Assembly: GCA_015055665.1 (NCBI GenBank)
Contig: SVHX01000014.1
Coordinates: 1 to 41,775, forward strand
Origin: Clostridiales bacterium
GTDB lineage: Bacteria; Bacillota; Clostridia; Christensenellales; UBA1242
DNA length: 41,775 bases
Direction of reading: 5' to 3'
The position numbers and the translations under genes were made by a program. The notes beneath the pieces were generated by a model. It ran no database searches and was not told where the DNA came from. It was given only the letters and a program-made list of their open reading frames with translations. This document shows, one piece after another, positions 1 through 7,843 of the stretch. Within the stretch, counting starts at the first letter, position 1. The number at the start of each line of letters is the position of its first letter.

Positions 1-126
1 TTCAAGCAAGCAGTGCGAAGCAATATTTGAATTGAACTGACGACAATTTCACTATTGTAATAGGCAATTTATTGCCTGTGTGATGAAAATCGCACGAGTT
101 GCGTTAGCAACATTACATAATGTATA
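1..126 (-). repeat. Hairpin-rich repeat, copy 1 (cut by window edge)
   Basis: Positions 1-126 are the reverse complement of 27087-27212 with three mismatches that I could count. The unit is a string of short hairpins: AGGCAA/TTGCCT, a GTGTGA/TCGCAC arm that is a perfect GTGTGA/TCACAC in the other copy, GTTGC/GCAAC, and ACATTA/TAATGT. No protein is encoded. It looks like a non-autonomous miniature element or dispersed palindromic repeat. The left end lies outside the window, so full length is unknown. Strand is arbitrary and set opposite to copy 2. Confidence 0.85.
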
Positions 127-271
127 TCATCTAGCTAATACACCACTATTAGCATAATACACAAGCTTTAGTAAATTGTTCCACCAAAAATAATTAACTT
201 ATGTATATTATTATTCTATATTATATTTTTTAATTTTCAAAATAAAAGTTAATAAAATTTTAAAAAAATAT

Positions 272-302
272 TAAAAAAAGATGAAACCTTGATAGTTTCA
301 TC
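272..302 (-). terminator. Rho-independent terminator
   Basis: An 8-bp perfect stem (GATGAAAC/GTTTCATC) with a 7-nt loop is followed on the minus strand by a run of seven T. It lies about 30 bases past the stop codon of the gene at 332-838. Confidence 0.85.
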
Positions 303-331
303 TCGATTATTATCTATAATTTGTATAAAAA

Positions 332-838
332 TTAGTTATCATGGTCATTTTCGATATTATCTTTGATATTGTCCATAGCAATGACAAGTGCGATTAGGAA
401 AGGTAATCTGTCGGTGTTATCTGTAACCAAGATAAATTCGTCTGTAAGTTTCATGAGTTTGAATTCTTGGCGGATTTTTGCGATACTTTGTTCGTTTTCG
501 ATAATATCGTAACCTAAGCGGAATAGTTTGCCTTCGATAGTTAGATTACCTTTGATGTAATCTTCAGCATGAAATCTATTCTCTATCTTAAAGCCTTTCT
601 TAAGTAAAGTTAATATTTTTTCGCCGGATGCGTCATAAATATATGCTCGTTTGTTAAAGAAATTCCAATACTTATTACGTACTACGTATAATAGATTACC
701 GTCTTTGTCAAGAATTTGTTTTTTGCGAGTTGGGCTAAAGAATTTTCCTTTGATAATATAGGGCTCGTTACCTGCTTCGTCTTTTACAAATGAACCGCCT
801 GTGATTGACATTAATTTATTTTTAATTAGATATTCCAT
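332..838 (-). CDS. LURP-one-related / tubby-C-like protein
   Basis: A 168-residue soluble protein with no signal peptide or membrane segment. Its pattern of short beta strands matches LURP-one-related (YxjI-like) proteins, a tubby-C-like beta-barrel fold. Examples are a 'KFFSPTRKKQILDKDGN' stretch near residues 33-48, an 'NKYWNFFNKRAYIYD' strand, and later 'IAKIRQEFKLMKLTDEFIL'. The family's biochemical role is poorly known; phospholipid or membrane association has been proposed for relatives. The ribosome binding site is weak: AAGGAA lies about 17 bases from the ATG. It is the last gene before the terminator at 272-302 and follows two membrane-protein genes on the same strand, with a 34-base gap. 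The family call rests on overall pattern rather than catalytic residues. Confidence 0.6.
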   Translation of the reverse strand: MEYLIKNKLMSITGGSFVKDEAGNEPYIIKGKFFSPTRKKQILDKDGNLLYVVRNKYWNFFNKRAYIYDASGEKILTLLKKGFKIENRFHAEDYIKGNLTIEGKLFRLGYDIIENEQSIAKIRQEFKLMKLTDEFILVTDNTDRLPFLIALVIAMDNIKDNIENDHDN

Positions 839-872
839 GGTTTATTTTTTGTATTTCCTTTTTTATTATTAG

Positions 873-1382
873 TTATTTAATTATTAATAAGAATATTGCT
901 ATTCCAATACCGATTGTTGTAAGTAATTTAAGTATTTTGCTTATTTTCTTGCGTTTCTTAAGTTGCTCATTAATTATATATTGATTGGATTGTACTTGCA
1001 AATTTGTTGTTGGTACTGTAACTCTAACAACATCACCCTCTTTGTGAGGAGGTAATATCTGAAGATTGATTTCGCAATCGCTCTCGGTATTGATTGTAGC
1101 TAAGAAATTACTAGTATATATAGTCTTATTTCTTTCGTGCATATCTAGTATACTAAATATACTAATAATATGGAAGAATATCTCCATAAGAAGCCATAAT
1201 TTCGAAGATAAGTAGCTGTAGCTGGTGATAGATATATTTACAGATTTTTTGGTTGTATTGTGTATATAGCTTACACAATTCTTTTTTTCTTTGTTTTTGT
1301 TGAATACAGCTTTTTCACCATCTACCAGAATTTGATAATATGACCTTGGTTTAACTGGAAGATTAATTGTTACTTGACTCAT
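873..1382 (-). CDS. Unknown membrane protein, two hydrophobic segments
   Basis: I do not recognise this 169-residue protein. A hydrophobic stretch lies in the middle (LWLLMEIFFHIISIFSIL, about residues 63-80) and a second, typical transmembrane helix lies at the very C-terminus (IGIGIAIFLLIIK). The N-terminal part is polar and beta-rich and ends with Lys-rich sequence just before the last helix, which suggests a C-tail anchor. Its ATG overlaps the stop of the upstream gene (ATGA), so the two are probably translationally coupled and may work together. Function cannot be stated. Confidence 0.7.
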   Translation of the reverse strand: MSQVTINLPVKPRSYYQILVDGEKAVFNKNKEKKNCVSYIHNTTKKSVNISITSYSYLSSKLWLLMEIFFHIISIFSILDMHERNKTIYTSNFLATINTESDCEINLQILPPHKEGDVVRVTVPTTNLQVQSNQYIINEQLKKRKKISKILKLLTTIGIGIAIFLLIIK

Positions 1383-2149
1383 GCTGATAATCCTCCTTGG
1401 TTAATGAAGTACAGAGCTAGGAATAGTACTGATATTATAACGCAAATTATCGACCATATGTATCTAAGAATAGATGTGTGTTTGCGACCTATAATGTGTA
1501 GTATTAGAGATGCTATAGAGCAAGTAATAAATATTACAATTGCGTTAGGTAATATTTTTTCAAATACTACCTCGCCCATCATACTTGCGTTATCTGGTTT
1601 AAATAACAAAAGAGAATCTATAAATTCGCTTAAACCGGGTTCAAATAATATTAAACCAAGTGTTACAATTGTCATAAAGATTGTAGCAATTATTGCTAGC
1701 ATGAAGTTAAATGCTAGTGCTAACCCGTAGAATATAGGAATAGCAAAAAGTATAGGAACAATAATTGCAAGTGCAATATTGTAGTTGTTTAATACGCAAC
1801 CAAGTCGTGCAAGAAACATAGTTAATTCGCTACCAACACCTACTTTTGCCTTAACTGGCTCTATATTAGGACTACTGAAATTGGTAATGTTAGCAGGTTG
1901 CTCGTTTGGTATAGTGTTATTTGTGTTAGTATCAATATTGTCCTTAGAAAGTGGATTGATATTTATTTTGTCTACCTTAGCATCTTCTTGTATTTCGGTA
2001 TTGTTAATGATGGGTGTATCAAGATTGCTTGTAGTAGATTGGTTTAAATTATTTGCTTGACTATCTAGCTCGTTGTTATTGATATTACTAGACGAACTAG
2101 ATAAGTTATTGTCAGGTGTGATATTATTATTTTCTTCCATAATTAACAC
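1379..2149 (-). CDS. Unknown multi-pass membrane protein with disordered N-terminus
   Basis: Residues 1 to about 105 are polar, unstructured-looking and dominated by Asn, Ser, Thr and Gln. They are followed by a hydrophobic half with about four transmembrane helices (around 120-145, 148-170, 200-220 and 228-248) ending in NQGGLSA. No catalytic motif is visible. The start is either GTG at 2149 or, three codons inside, ATG at 2140; AAGGA lies upstream but spacing does not decide between them. The stop is TGA, overlapping the ATG of the next gene, so the two form a coupled pair. Possibly a membrane scaffold or stress protein; function unknown. Confidence 0.7.
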   Translation of the reverse strand: MLIMEENNNITPDNNLSSSSSNINNNELDSQANNLNQSTTSNLDTPIINNTEIQEDAKVDKININPLSKDNIDTNTNNTIPNEQPANITNFSSPNIEPVKAKVGVGSELTMFLARLGCVLNNYNIALAIIVPILFAIPIFYGLALAFNFMLAIIATIFMTIVTLGLILFEPGLSEFIDSLLLFKPDNASMMGEVVFEKILPNAIVIFITCSIASLILHIIGRKHTSILRYIWSIICVIISVLFLALYFINQGGLSA

Positions 2150-2293
2150 CAGTCCTTAAATTAATTTTTTTATTAGTTTAACATAAAAACTTATAAAATA
2201 ATAACAAATTAATGCGTTTTTTAATATTTTAATTGCAAATATTGTTTTTATTTATTAATATGTATTAGTTTCACAAATATATTTCGGAACGGA

Positions 2294-2378
2294 AGTGCTT
2301 GCACTGGCAAGTGACGAATACAGGTTCGAGTAGATTGCAGAAAGCAATCGACATACGAAAGTATGTGGCCCCTTGGGA
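2294..2378. repeat. Run of short hairpins beside tRNA-Glu
   Basis: Three perfect or near-perfect hairpins follow each other: CTTGC/GCAAG (2298-2311), GATTGC/GCAATC with loop AGAAA (2333-2349), and ACATAC/GTATGT with a GAAA tetraloop (2351-2366). The block ends in CCCCTTGGGA (2369-2378), the exact complement of the tRNA-Glu 3' arm at 2414-2423. It resembles a palindromic intergenic element but differs in sequence from the repeat at 1-126. Confidence 0.55.
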
Positions 2379-2380
2379 AT

Positions 2381-2402
2381 AAAAAATACCCATAAAGGGT
2401 AA
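2381..2402 (-). terminator. Terminator downstream of tRNA-Glu
   Basis: On the minus strand a TACCC/GGGTA stem with a short AT loop is followed by a T-rich run, six bases past the tRNA CCA end. Confidence 0.75.
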
Positions 2403-2407
2403 TATAG

Positions 2408-2482
2408 TGGTACTCCCAAGGGGACTCGAACCCCTGACTCCGCCGTGAGAGGGCGACATCTTAACCGCTTGACTATGGGAGC
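2408..2482 (-). tRNA. tRNA-Glu (anticodon CTC)
   Basis: A 75-base cloverleaf reads on the minus strand. The acceptor stem is GCTCCCA/TGGGAGT with a G-T first pair. The anticodon stem TCGCC/GGCGG encloses loop CTCTCAC, giving anticodon CTC (reads GAG). The T arm has TTCGAGT, the discriminator is A, and CCA is encoded. The D arm (GTCAAGCGGTTAAGAT) is typical of bacterial tRNA-Glu. It is a single gene with its own terminator. Confidence 0.93.
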
Positions 2483-2607
2483 GTAATATGTAATTAATTG
2501 CAATCGATAAATAAATACTATCTACCAACGCAAATATATTGTACACTATATTGCTAAAAAAATCAAGTGGTTGTAGATAAATTTTTATAATTTTTTTAAA
2601 AGGGGTA

Positions 2608-2636
2608 TTGAACTCTATTTTTTCTTGTGCTATAAT
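2608..2636 (+). promoter_or_regulatory. Sigma-A-type promoter for gene at 2670
   Basis: TTGAAC (2608-2613), a 17-base spacer and a perfect TATAAT (2631-2636) stand 33 bases before the start codon at 2670. Confidence 0.85.
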
Positions 2637-2669
2637 ACAAATACTTAATTATCTATGGGAGGGTATATT

Positions 2670-3254
2670 ATGTTTGATAATGTATTTAATAAGGAAGACT
2701 ATTGTAGACAATATGGATTAAATTTGTATAATAATTGTCTAACAAGAATTATGAAGGAAGTTATTGAAAAGAAGAGGATTAAGGAGATCTCTATGGGTAC
2801 TGCTATAGCTATGAGTGCTATTGAGAAGAGTCGTGATGATAGAGATGAATCTAGAGCTAGAACAAAATTATCTAGGATATTATTTGATTGCGGTCTTAAG
2901 AGTCCTTGGAGAAAACACTTCTATGAAGCTTATGATCTAATGGCAACTTATATGTATATTCTAGGTAAAGATAGTATTACCAAAGAAGAGTTGTTTGATG
3001 TATCTAGTGATATGGATATCTACAATATGTACTTTAGAGATAAGTGCGAAGAGTATGCAAGCCTTGATCTTGATATGCCTATGATTAATGTTAATGGTTA
3101 TGTATCACGTGATGATCTAGAGTGTGATTTGGATCGCCAAAGACCTTACAGTATTCAGAAACAGAAGGATAAGATTTATCATGGCCTTGCTAAATTGCCA
3201 TTCTGCGAGATTGATGAGATTAAGTCTGTTTCTCATGAATCAGTATCTATGTAG
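2670..3254 (+). CDS. Unknown soluble protein, about 194 residues
   Basis: I do not recognise a family. The longest reading frame begins at ATG 2655, but GGGAGGG at 2657-2663 is an excellent ribosome binding site for the ATG at 2670, so that start is used (first residues MFDNVFNKED). The protein is charged and mostly helical, with no signal peptide, membrane helix, cysteine cluster or nucleotide-binding motif. The C-terminal 70 residues are rich in Asp and Lys. It is a single-gene unit with its own promoter at 2608-2636 and a terminator at 3325-3350. Probably lineage-specific. Confidence 0.75.
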   Translation: MFDNVFNKEDYCRQYGLNLYNNCLTRIMKEVIEKKRIKEISMGTAIAMSAIEKSRDDRDESRARTKLSRILFDCGLKSPWRKHFYEAYDLMATYMYILGKDSITKEELFDVSSDMDIYNMYFRDKCEEYASLDLDMPMINVNGYVSRDDLECDLDRQRPYSIQKQKDKIYHGLAKLPFCEIDEIKSVSHESVSM

Positions 3255-3324
3255 TTATATTGTTTTTTGTTGTATATATTGACAAATACACTTATCTAAT
3301 TGACAAAAATATAATTGAAGTTGT

Positions 3325-3350
3325 AAAAAAACCACAAACGTGGTTTTTTG
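3325..3350. terminator. Bidirectional terminator
   Basis: ACCAC/GTGGT with loop AAAC is flanked by A6 and T6, so it can end transcription of the convergent genes on both sides (2670-3254 plus, 3368-5188 minus). Confidence 0.85.
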
Positions 3351-3367
3351 TTTTTAAATAATTAGTA

Positions 3368-5188
3368 TTAACATAATACAATTGCTGTGTCTGGTTCGAT
3401 TGTGATCTTACCGCTAATATATTCGCCAGTGAAGAAGTTAAACATATTTCGCTCTACAACAAATTCGAAGTCTTCGTGGCTTGCGTTACAAGCTACAATA
3501 ACTTTCTTGTCGTCTTTGGTTCTTTCGTATATAATTACCGAATCGCTTGCATACTTAATAGTCATATTACCGTCTTCAAGAACTTTGTTGTTGCGTAGTT
3601 CACCTAGTTTCTCGTACCACTCAATTAAGCTAGTGTCTTCATTACCCCATGGATAAGGTACTCTACAATATGGATCAGCTTTGCCTTCGATACCTGCCTC
3701 ATCTCCATAGAATACTGTAGGGATTCCCATTACAGTAAACTGCATAATGGTTGCCATCTTAAGAAGTTTGATTCCTCTTTCTCTCTCTGGCTCGGTTAAT
3801 GTATAATTACCGCCCTCGTGGTATTCCATGCAAGATTCATCTGCTCCTAAGAAGGTTAATGCACGCATAGTGTCGTGTGTGTCTAGGATATTCATAAGGT
3901 TGTTCTGAACAGACTTTGGATATTGGTCAAGTATTAAATTAACAGTATTAACAAATCCCTGAACATCACCGTATTTTACATAATTAAGAATTGCGTTCTT
4001 CATAGGGTAGTTGGTTACGCTATCTAGGTTACCGCCTAGAAAATATTCTTTGCGTTCGTCATAAGATATCTTACTACTAGCATCTTCCCAGACTTCGCCG
4101 ACTATTAGTGATTTTGGGTCGGAATCTTTGATTCGTTCGCAGATAGAGTGCAGGAAGTTATTGGATAATTCGTCTACCACATCTAATCTAAATCCGCCTA
4201 AACCCATAGCCATATATTTGGAGATTATTCCGCTTTTGCCAGCGATATAATCGTAGAATCCAGAGTCTTCTCTAGTCTGAGGTAATCTATCGAACCCCCA
4301 CCAACTAGAATATTCATCTGGGTAATTAATAAAGTCGTACCAATTGTAGTACTTGGAATTAGGGCTTTGATAAGCACCAACTGTCTTGTATCTGCTGTAT
4401 TTGTTAAAGTAAATACTATCGCTACCAGTATGGTTAAATACTCCATCAATTATAATCTTCATACCCATGCGTTTGGCAGATTTAATAAGATCAGCAAATT
4501 CCTCGTTTGTACCAAACATACTATCTATTTTACTATAATCGGCTACATCATATTTATGGCTTGAGTGAGCCTCGAATACTGGAGATAAGTATATTGTTCC
4601 AACGTTAAGTTTCTTAAGATATGGGAGTTTTTTGCGAATTCCAGCAATATTACCGCCATAGCAATCAAAGTGAACTTTCGTGCCTTTGTCATCTAGTTCT
4701 AATTCTACTGGTTTGTTCCAGTCGTTAATGAGATTGAGTCCTTTGCGGGATTTAACTTCGCCGTCTTTGCAGAATCTGTCTACGAATATATGGTAAATAA
4801 TACCTTTGCGGAAGGACTTATCTGCGTTACTTTCGCTATTAATTACAAGTTGAAGATAATCGCTTTCGATAGGGGAATCCATTACATCAAGGCTATCGCT
4901 ACGCACAAGTCTTAATGCGTAATCTGCAAATTCTACCTCGAAATGATACCAGAAAAAACCTACACCCGCGTATGTTGCCTTGTAAGTATAATGGATATAT
5001 CTATCGTCAGCAAAATCTCTCTGCATATAATAACGCTTAGGTTGCTCTCCGTCTTTGTGCAGTACAAAGTAAGCATTAATAGAATTCTCAAATTTGCTAA
5101 CTTTAAGTGTATAGGTAACTGTACTTCCAACTACAACTGCTCCTTGAGGGGTTTTGTCTGTAATTGGATTAAATATAAACTTTTTCAT
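3368..5188 (-). CDS. GH13 alpha-amylase (neopullulanase / cyclomaltodextrinase type)
   Basis: A 606-residue glycoside hydrolase family 13 enzyme expected to hydrolyse alpha-1,4 (possibly alpha-1,6) links in maltodextrins. Residues 1 to about 120 form a beta-rich N-terminal module like CBM34. The catalytic barrel follows, with region I DGVFNHTG, region II GFRLDVVDE (nucleophile D336), region III GEVWED (acid/base E365) and region IV DTHDT (D439). A C-terminal beta domain ends in IVLC. There is no signal peptide, so it should act in the cytoplasm on glycogen-derived or imported dextrins. The ribosome binding site AGGAAA lies upstream of the ATG. It is downstream of the glycogen operon but separated by 216 bases containing a strong stem-loop (5351-5393), so it may have its own promoter. 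The exact substrate is not readable from sequence. Confidence 0.9.
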   Translation of the reverse strand: MKKFIFNPITDKTPQGAVVVGSTVTYTLKVSKFENSINAYFVLHKDGEQPKRYYMQRDFADDRYIHYTYKATYAGVGFFWYHFEVEFADYALRLVRSDSLDVMDSPIESDYLQLVINSESNADKSFRKGIIYHIFVDRFCKDGEVKSRKGLNLINDWNKPVELELDDKGTKVHFDCYGGNIAGIRKKLPYLKKLNVGTIYLSPVFEAHSSHKYDVADYSKIDSMFGTNEEFADLIKSAKRMGMKIIIDGVFNHTGSDSIYFNKYSRYKTVGAYQSPNSKYYNWYDFINYPDEYSSWWGFDRLPQTREDSGFYDYIAGKSGIISKYMAMGLGGFRLDVVDELSNNFLHSICERIKDSDPKSLIVGEVWEDASSKISYDERKEYFLGGNLDSVTNYPMKNAILNYVKYGDVQGFVNTVNLILDQYPKSVQNNLMNILDTHDTMRALTFLGADESCMEYHEGGNYTLTEPERERGIKLLKMATIMQFTVMGIPTVFYGDEAGIEGKADPYCRVPYPWGNEDTSLIEWYEKLGELRNNKVLEDGNMTIKYASDSVIIYERTKDDKKVIVACNASHEDFEFVVERNMFNFFTGEYISGKITIEPDTAIVLC

Positions 5189-5350
5189 ATCTTAATTTCC
5201 TATAAATATTATTATAAAATAATAACTATGTAAAATACTAGCTTAGTAATTATTGTCTGTATTTGATTATAATTATTACAGCTTCTGATAAATATTATTT
5301 GTATATTAAATATACATTACATCTTAAATAAAAAACTAATTAATAATATT

Positions 5351-5393
5351 TAAGCAATAAACTCTATATTGATTAAAGAAAGTTTATTGCTTA
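5351..5393 (-). terminator. Long inverted repeat, probable terminator of glycogen operon
   Basis: A perfect 13-bp stem (TAAGCAATAAACT/AGTTTATTGCTTA) encloses a 17-base loop, 12 bases past the glgP stop. There is no clean T run, so readthrough into the amylase gene or an operator role is possible. Confidence 0.6.
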
Positions 5394-5404
5394 TATTTAT
5401 TGTA

Positions 5405-7831
5405 TTATTTAATAGGTTTTAGATTCCAGATATTATTAGCGTAGTCGTTAATGCTACGATCCGCTGCAAAGAATCCGGACTTGGCAATATTAATAAGACT
5501 CATCTTATTCCATGCCTCGGTATCACGATAAACGCGATCCATGTTGTTGTGTTGTTCTAGGTAACTATCAAAGTCGATTAGACACATATATGGGTCTGGT
5601 CGGTTGCCTTCGATTAAGTATCTTGCTATGTCTTCGAAACTCTCGCCATCAAACCCAGCTTTAAGCATCTCGATAACTTTGTGAACTCGAGGGTTGGTGT
5701 CGTATATGTGTTTTGGGTTATAACCCTTCTTCCACTCGGTATCAACCTCGTTGCTACTTAAGCCAAATATGAATATGTTATCTCTACCAACACACTCACA
5801 CATCTCAACGTTAGCTCCATCATATGTACCAAGAGTAAGAGCTCCGTTAATCATAAATTTCATATTACCTGTACCGCTGGCTTCTTTGCCCGCTAGAGAT
5901 ATTTGTTCGCTAACTTCGGTAGCAGGGATGATTTTTTCGGCTAGACTTACATTGTAATTTTCTAAGAATACTACGCGTAATTTGGCAGCAACTTTAGGGT
6001 TATTGTCAATATCTCTAGATAATTTGTTAATAAGTTTGATGATACGTTTGGCGGTATAGTACTTAGATGCACTCTTGCCACCAAAGAAGAATACCTGTGG
6101 TGTAACATCAAGGTCAGGGTTATCAAGAAGTTCGCTATATAGATAGATTATCTTAAGGACATTAAGAAGTTGACGCTTGTATTCATGGATTCGTTTGACA
6201 TGAACATCAAATCTAAAGTTAGGATCAACCTCTATTCCTTGAGTCTTTAGTAGGTACTTAGCGAATTCCTTTTTGTTTTTGTTTTTGATTTTTGCTAATT
6301 TATTAAGCAAAGGTTTGTCTTCGGTAAACTTAAGAAGTTTCTCGAGTTCCTTAGCATCATAATAATAACTATTAGATATGCTCTGAGTAATTAAGCTATC
6401 AAGAGCTGGATTGCTCTGTGGCATCCAACGTCTATGAGCAATACCATTAGTAACATTAGTAAATTTGTCTGGGTAAAGTTTGTTGTAATCTTTGAACAGG
6501 TCTGTCTTAAGAATATCGCTATGTAATGAACTAACGCCGTTAACCTTGTGGCTGGCAATACATGATAGATTAGCCATACGAACTTGGCCACCGCTAATAA
6601 TTGACATACGCTCGATAGATTGTAGGTCGAATTTGTCTTGGTGGTTATCAAATATATCTTTGGTAAATCTGCGATTAATCTCTTTGATAATCTGATAAAT
6701 TCTTGGTAGTATACTACGGAACAAATTCTCGTCCCATTTCTCTAGTGCTTCCATAAGTACTGTGTGGTTGGTGTAGCCAACAGTTTTGTTAACGATTTCC
6801 CATGCTGTATCCCAAGACAAGCCGTGGTCGTCCATAAGGATTCTCATAAGCTCGGGGATGCTAAGAGCTGGGTGTGTGTCGTTAATATGGATAGCTACTA
6901 GGTCAGGGAGATTCTTAATATTTTTGTAACGTTTGATATGAGTGTTAACAATGTTCTGAAGGGCAGCAGATACAAGGAAGTATTGTTGCTCTAGTCTAAG
7001 AGTTTTGCCTTCCATATGATCGTCTGCTGGATATAGAACTTTGCTGATCATCTCGATTTTGCTAGCCTCGGCTACTGCTTGAACATAAGCACCTTGGCTA
7101 AATGAATCAAGGTCGAATTTGTTAATACTTTTGGCTTCCCATAGTCTAAGAACAGCAACTCCTTCGGTATCGTAACCAGACAATATCATATCGTATGGCA
7201 CTGCCTGAACTTCGGTATATCCCGAATATTCGGGTATTAGTCTGCCATTAACCATATTCTCGTGTACTGTTCCGCCAAGTCTAACTATTACCGATCTTTC
7301 TGGACGTTTCTGTAACCAATAGTCGCCAGTATGTCGCCAAGAATCGGTAAGTTCGATTTGCTCGCCGTCAACGATTTTCTGCTTAAACAATCCATATTCG
7401 TATAGTATACTATGTCCCATACTAGGGTAGTTAAGGGTAGCAAGGCTATCCATGAAGCACGCAGCTAGTCTGCCTAGTCCTCCATTACCTAGCCCTGCAT
7501 CAGCCTCAACTTCGTATACGTCATCAATACTAATGTTGTTCTCTTTGAGCACGTCAGAGAAGACTTTGTCAAGTTTTAGGTTAAACAAAGTCGACTTTAG
7601 ATTACGACCTAATAGAAACTCTAGGCATAGATAATGTACACGCTTGGAACTGCTCTTGGCAGTCTTACTATGAAATTTCTCGCGTTTCTCTAGTAGAATA
7701 TCACGACAAATCATAGTAAGAGCTTTGTATATATCCATTTTTTTGGCTTCTTTTAGGCTAATCTCTGAATATTTCTTGAGTGTGTCTTCTAGTAAAGACA
7801 ACGCTTTGTTAGGTGTTAATTTGGTACTCAC
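5405..7831 (-). CDS. glgP: Glycogen/starch phosphorylase
   Basis: An 808-residue GT35 phosphorylase that releases glucose-1-phosphate from the non-reducing ends of glycogen, using pyridoxal phosphate. The PLP-lysine motif EASGTGNMK is intact, with K658 as the Schiff-base lysine. The family landmarks LGNGGLGRLAACF near the N-terminus, HINDTHPAL in the middle and VHVKRIHEYKRQLLN are all present. Length is normal for bacterial GlgP. It is the last gene of the malQ-glgB-glgA-glgP operon, 12 bases after glgA, and is followed by a strong stem-loop. Co-transcription with synthase and branching enzyme indicates coupled turnover of glycogen. The start ATG is supported by the upstream GGAGCT. Confidence 0.96.
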   Translation of the reverse strand: MSTKLTPNKALSLLEDTLKKYSEISLKEAKKMDIYKALTMICRDILLEKREKFHSKTAKSSSKRVHYLCLEFLLGRNLKSTLFNLKLDKVFSDVLKENNISIDDVYEVEADAGLGNGGLGRLAACFMDSLATLNYPSMGHSILYEYGLFKQKIVDGEQIELTDSWRHTGDYWLQKRPERSVIVRLGGTVHENMVNGRLIPEYSGYTEVQAVPYDMILSGYDTEGVAVLRLWEAKSINKFDLDSFSQGAYVQAVAEASKIEMISKVLYPADDHMEGKTLRLEQQYFLVSAALQNIVNTHIKRYKNIKNLPDLVAIHINDTHPALSIPELMRILMDDHGLSWDTAWEIVNKTVGYTNHTVLMEALEKWDENLFRSILPRIYQIIKEINRRFTKDIFDNHQDKFDLQSIERMSIISGGQVRMANLSCIASHKVNGVSSLHSDILKTDLFKDYNKLYPDKFTNVTNGIAHRRWMPQSNPALDSLITQSISNSYYYDAKELEKLLKFTEDKPLLNKLAKIKNKNKKEFAKYLLKTQGIEVDPNFRFDVHVKRIHEYKRQLLNVLKIIYLYSELLDNPDLDVTPQVFFFGGKSASKYYTAKRIIKLINKLSRDIDNNPKVAAKLRVVFLENYNVSLAEKIIPATEVSEQISLAGKEASGTGNMKFMINGALTLGTYDGANVEMCECVGRDNIFIFGLSSNEVDTEWKKGYNPKHIYDTNPRVHKVIEMLKAGFDGESFEDIARYLIEGNRPDPYMCLIDFDSYLEQHNNMDRVYRDTEAWNKMSLINIAKSGFFAADRSINDYANNIWNLKPIK

Positions 7832-7843
7832 TTAATTAGCTCC

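Noticed and set aside
2255..2546. Two minus-strand ORFs across the tRNA-Glu
   Set aside because: They overlap the tRNA and its hairpins and have no translation signals.
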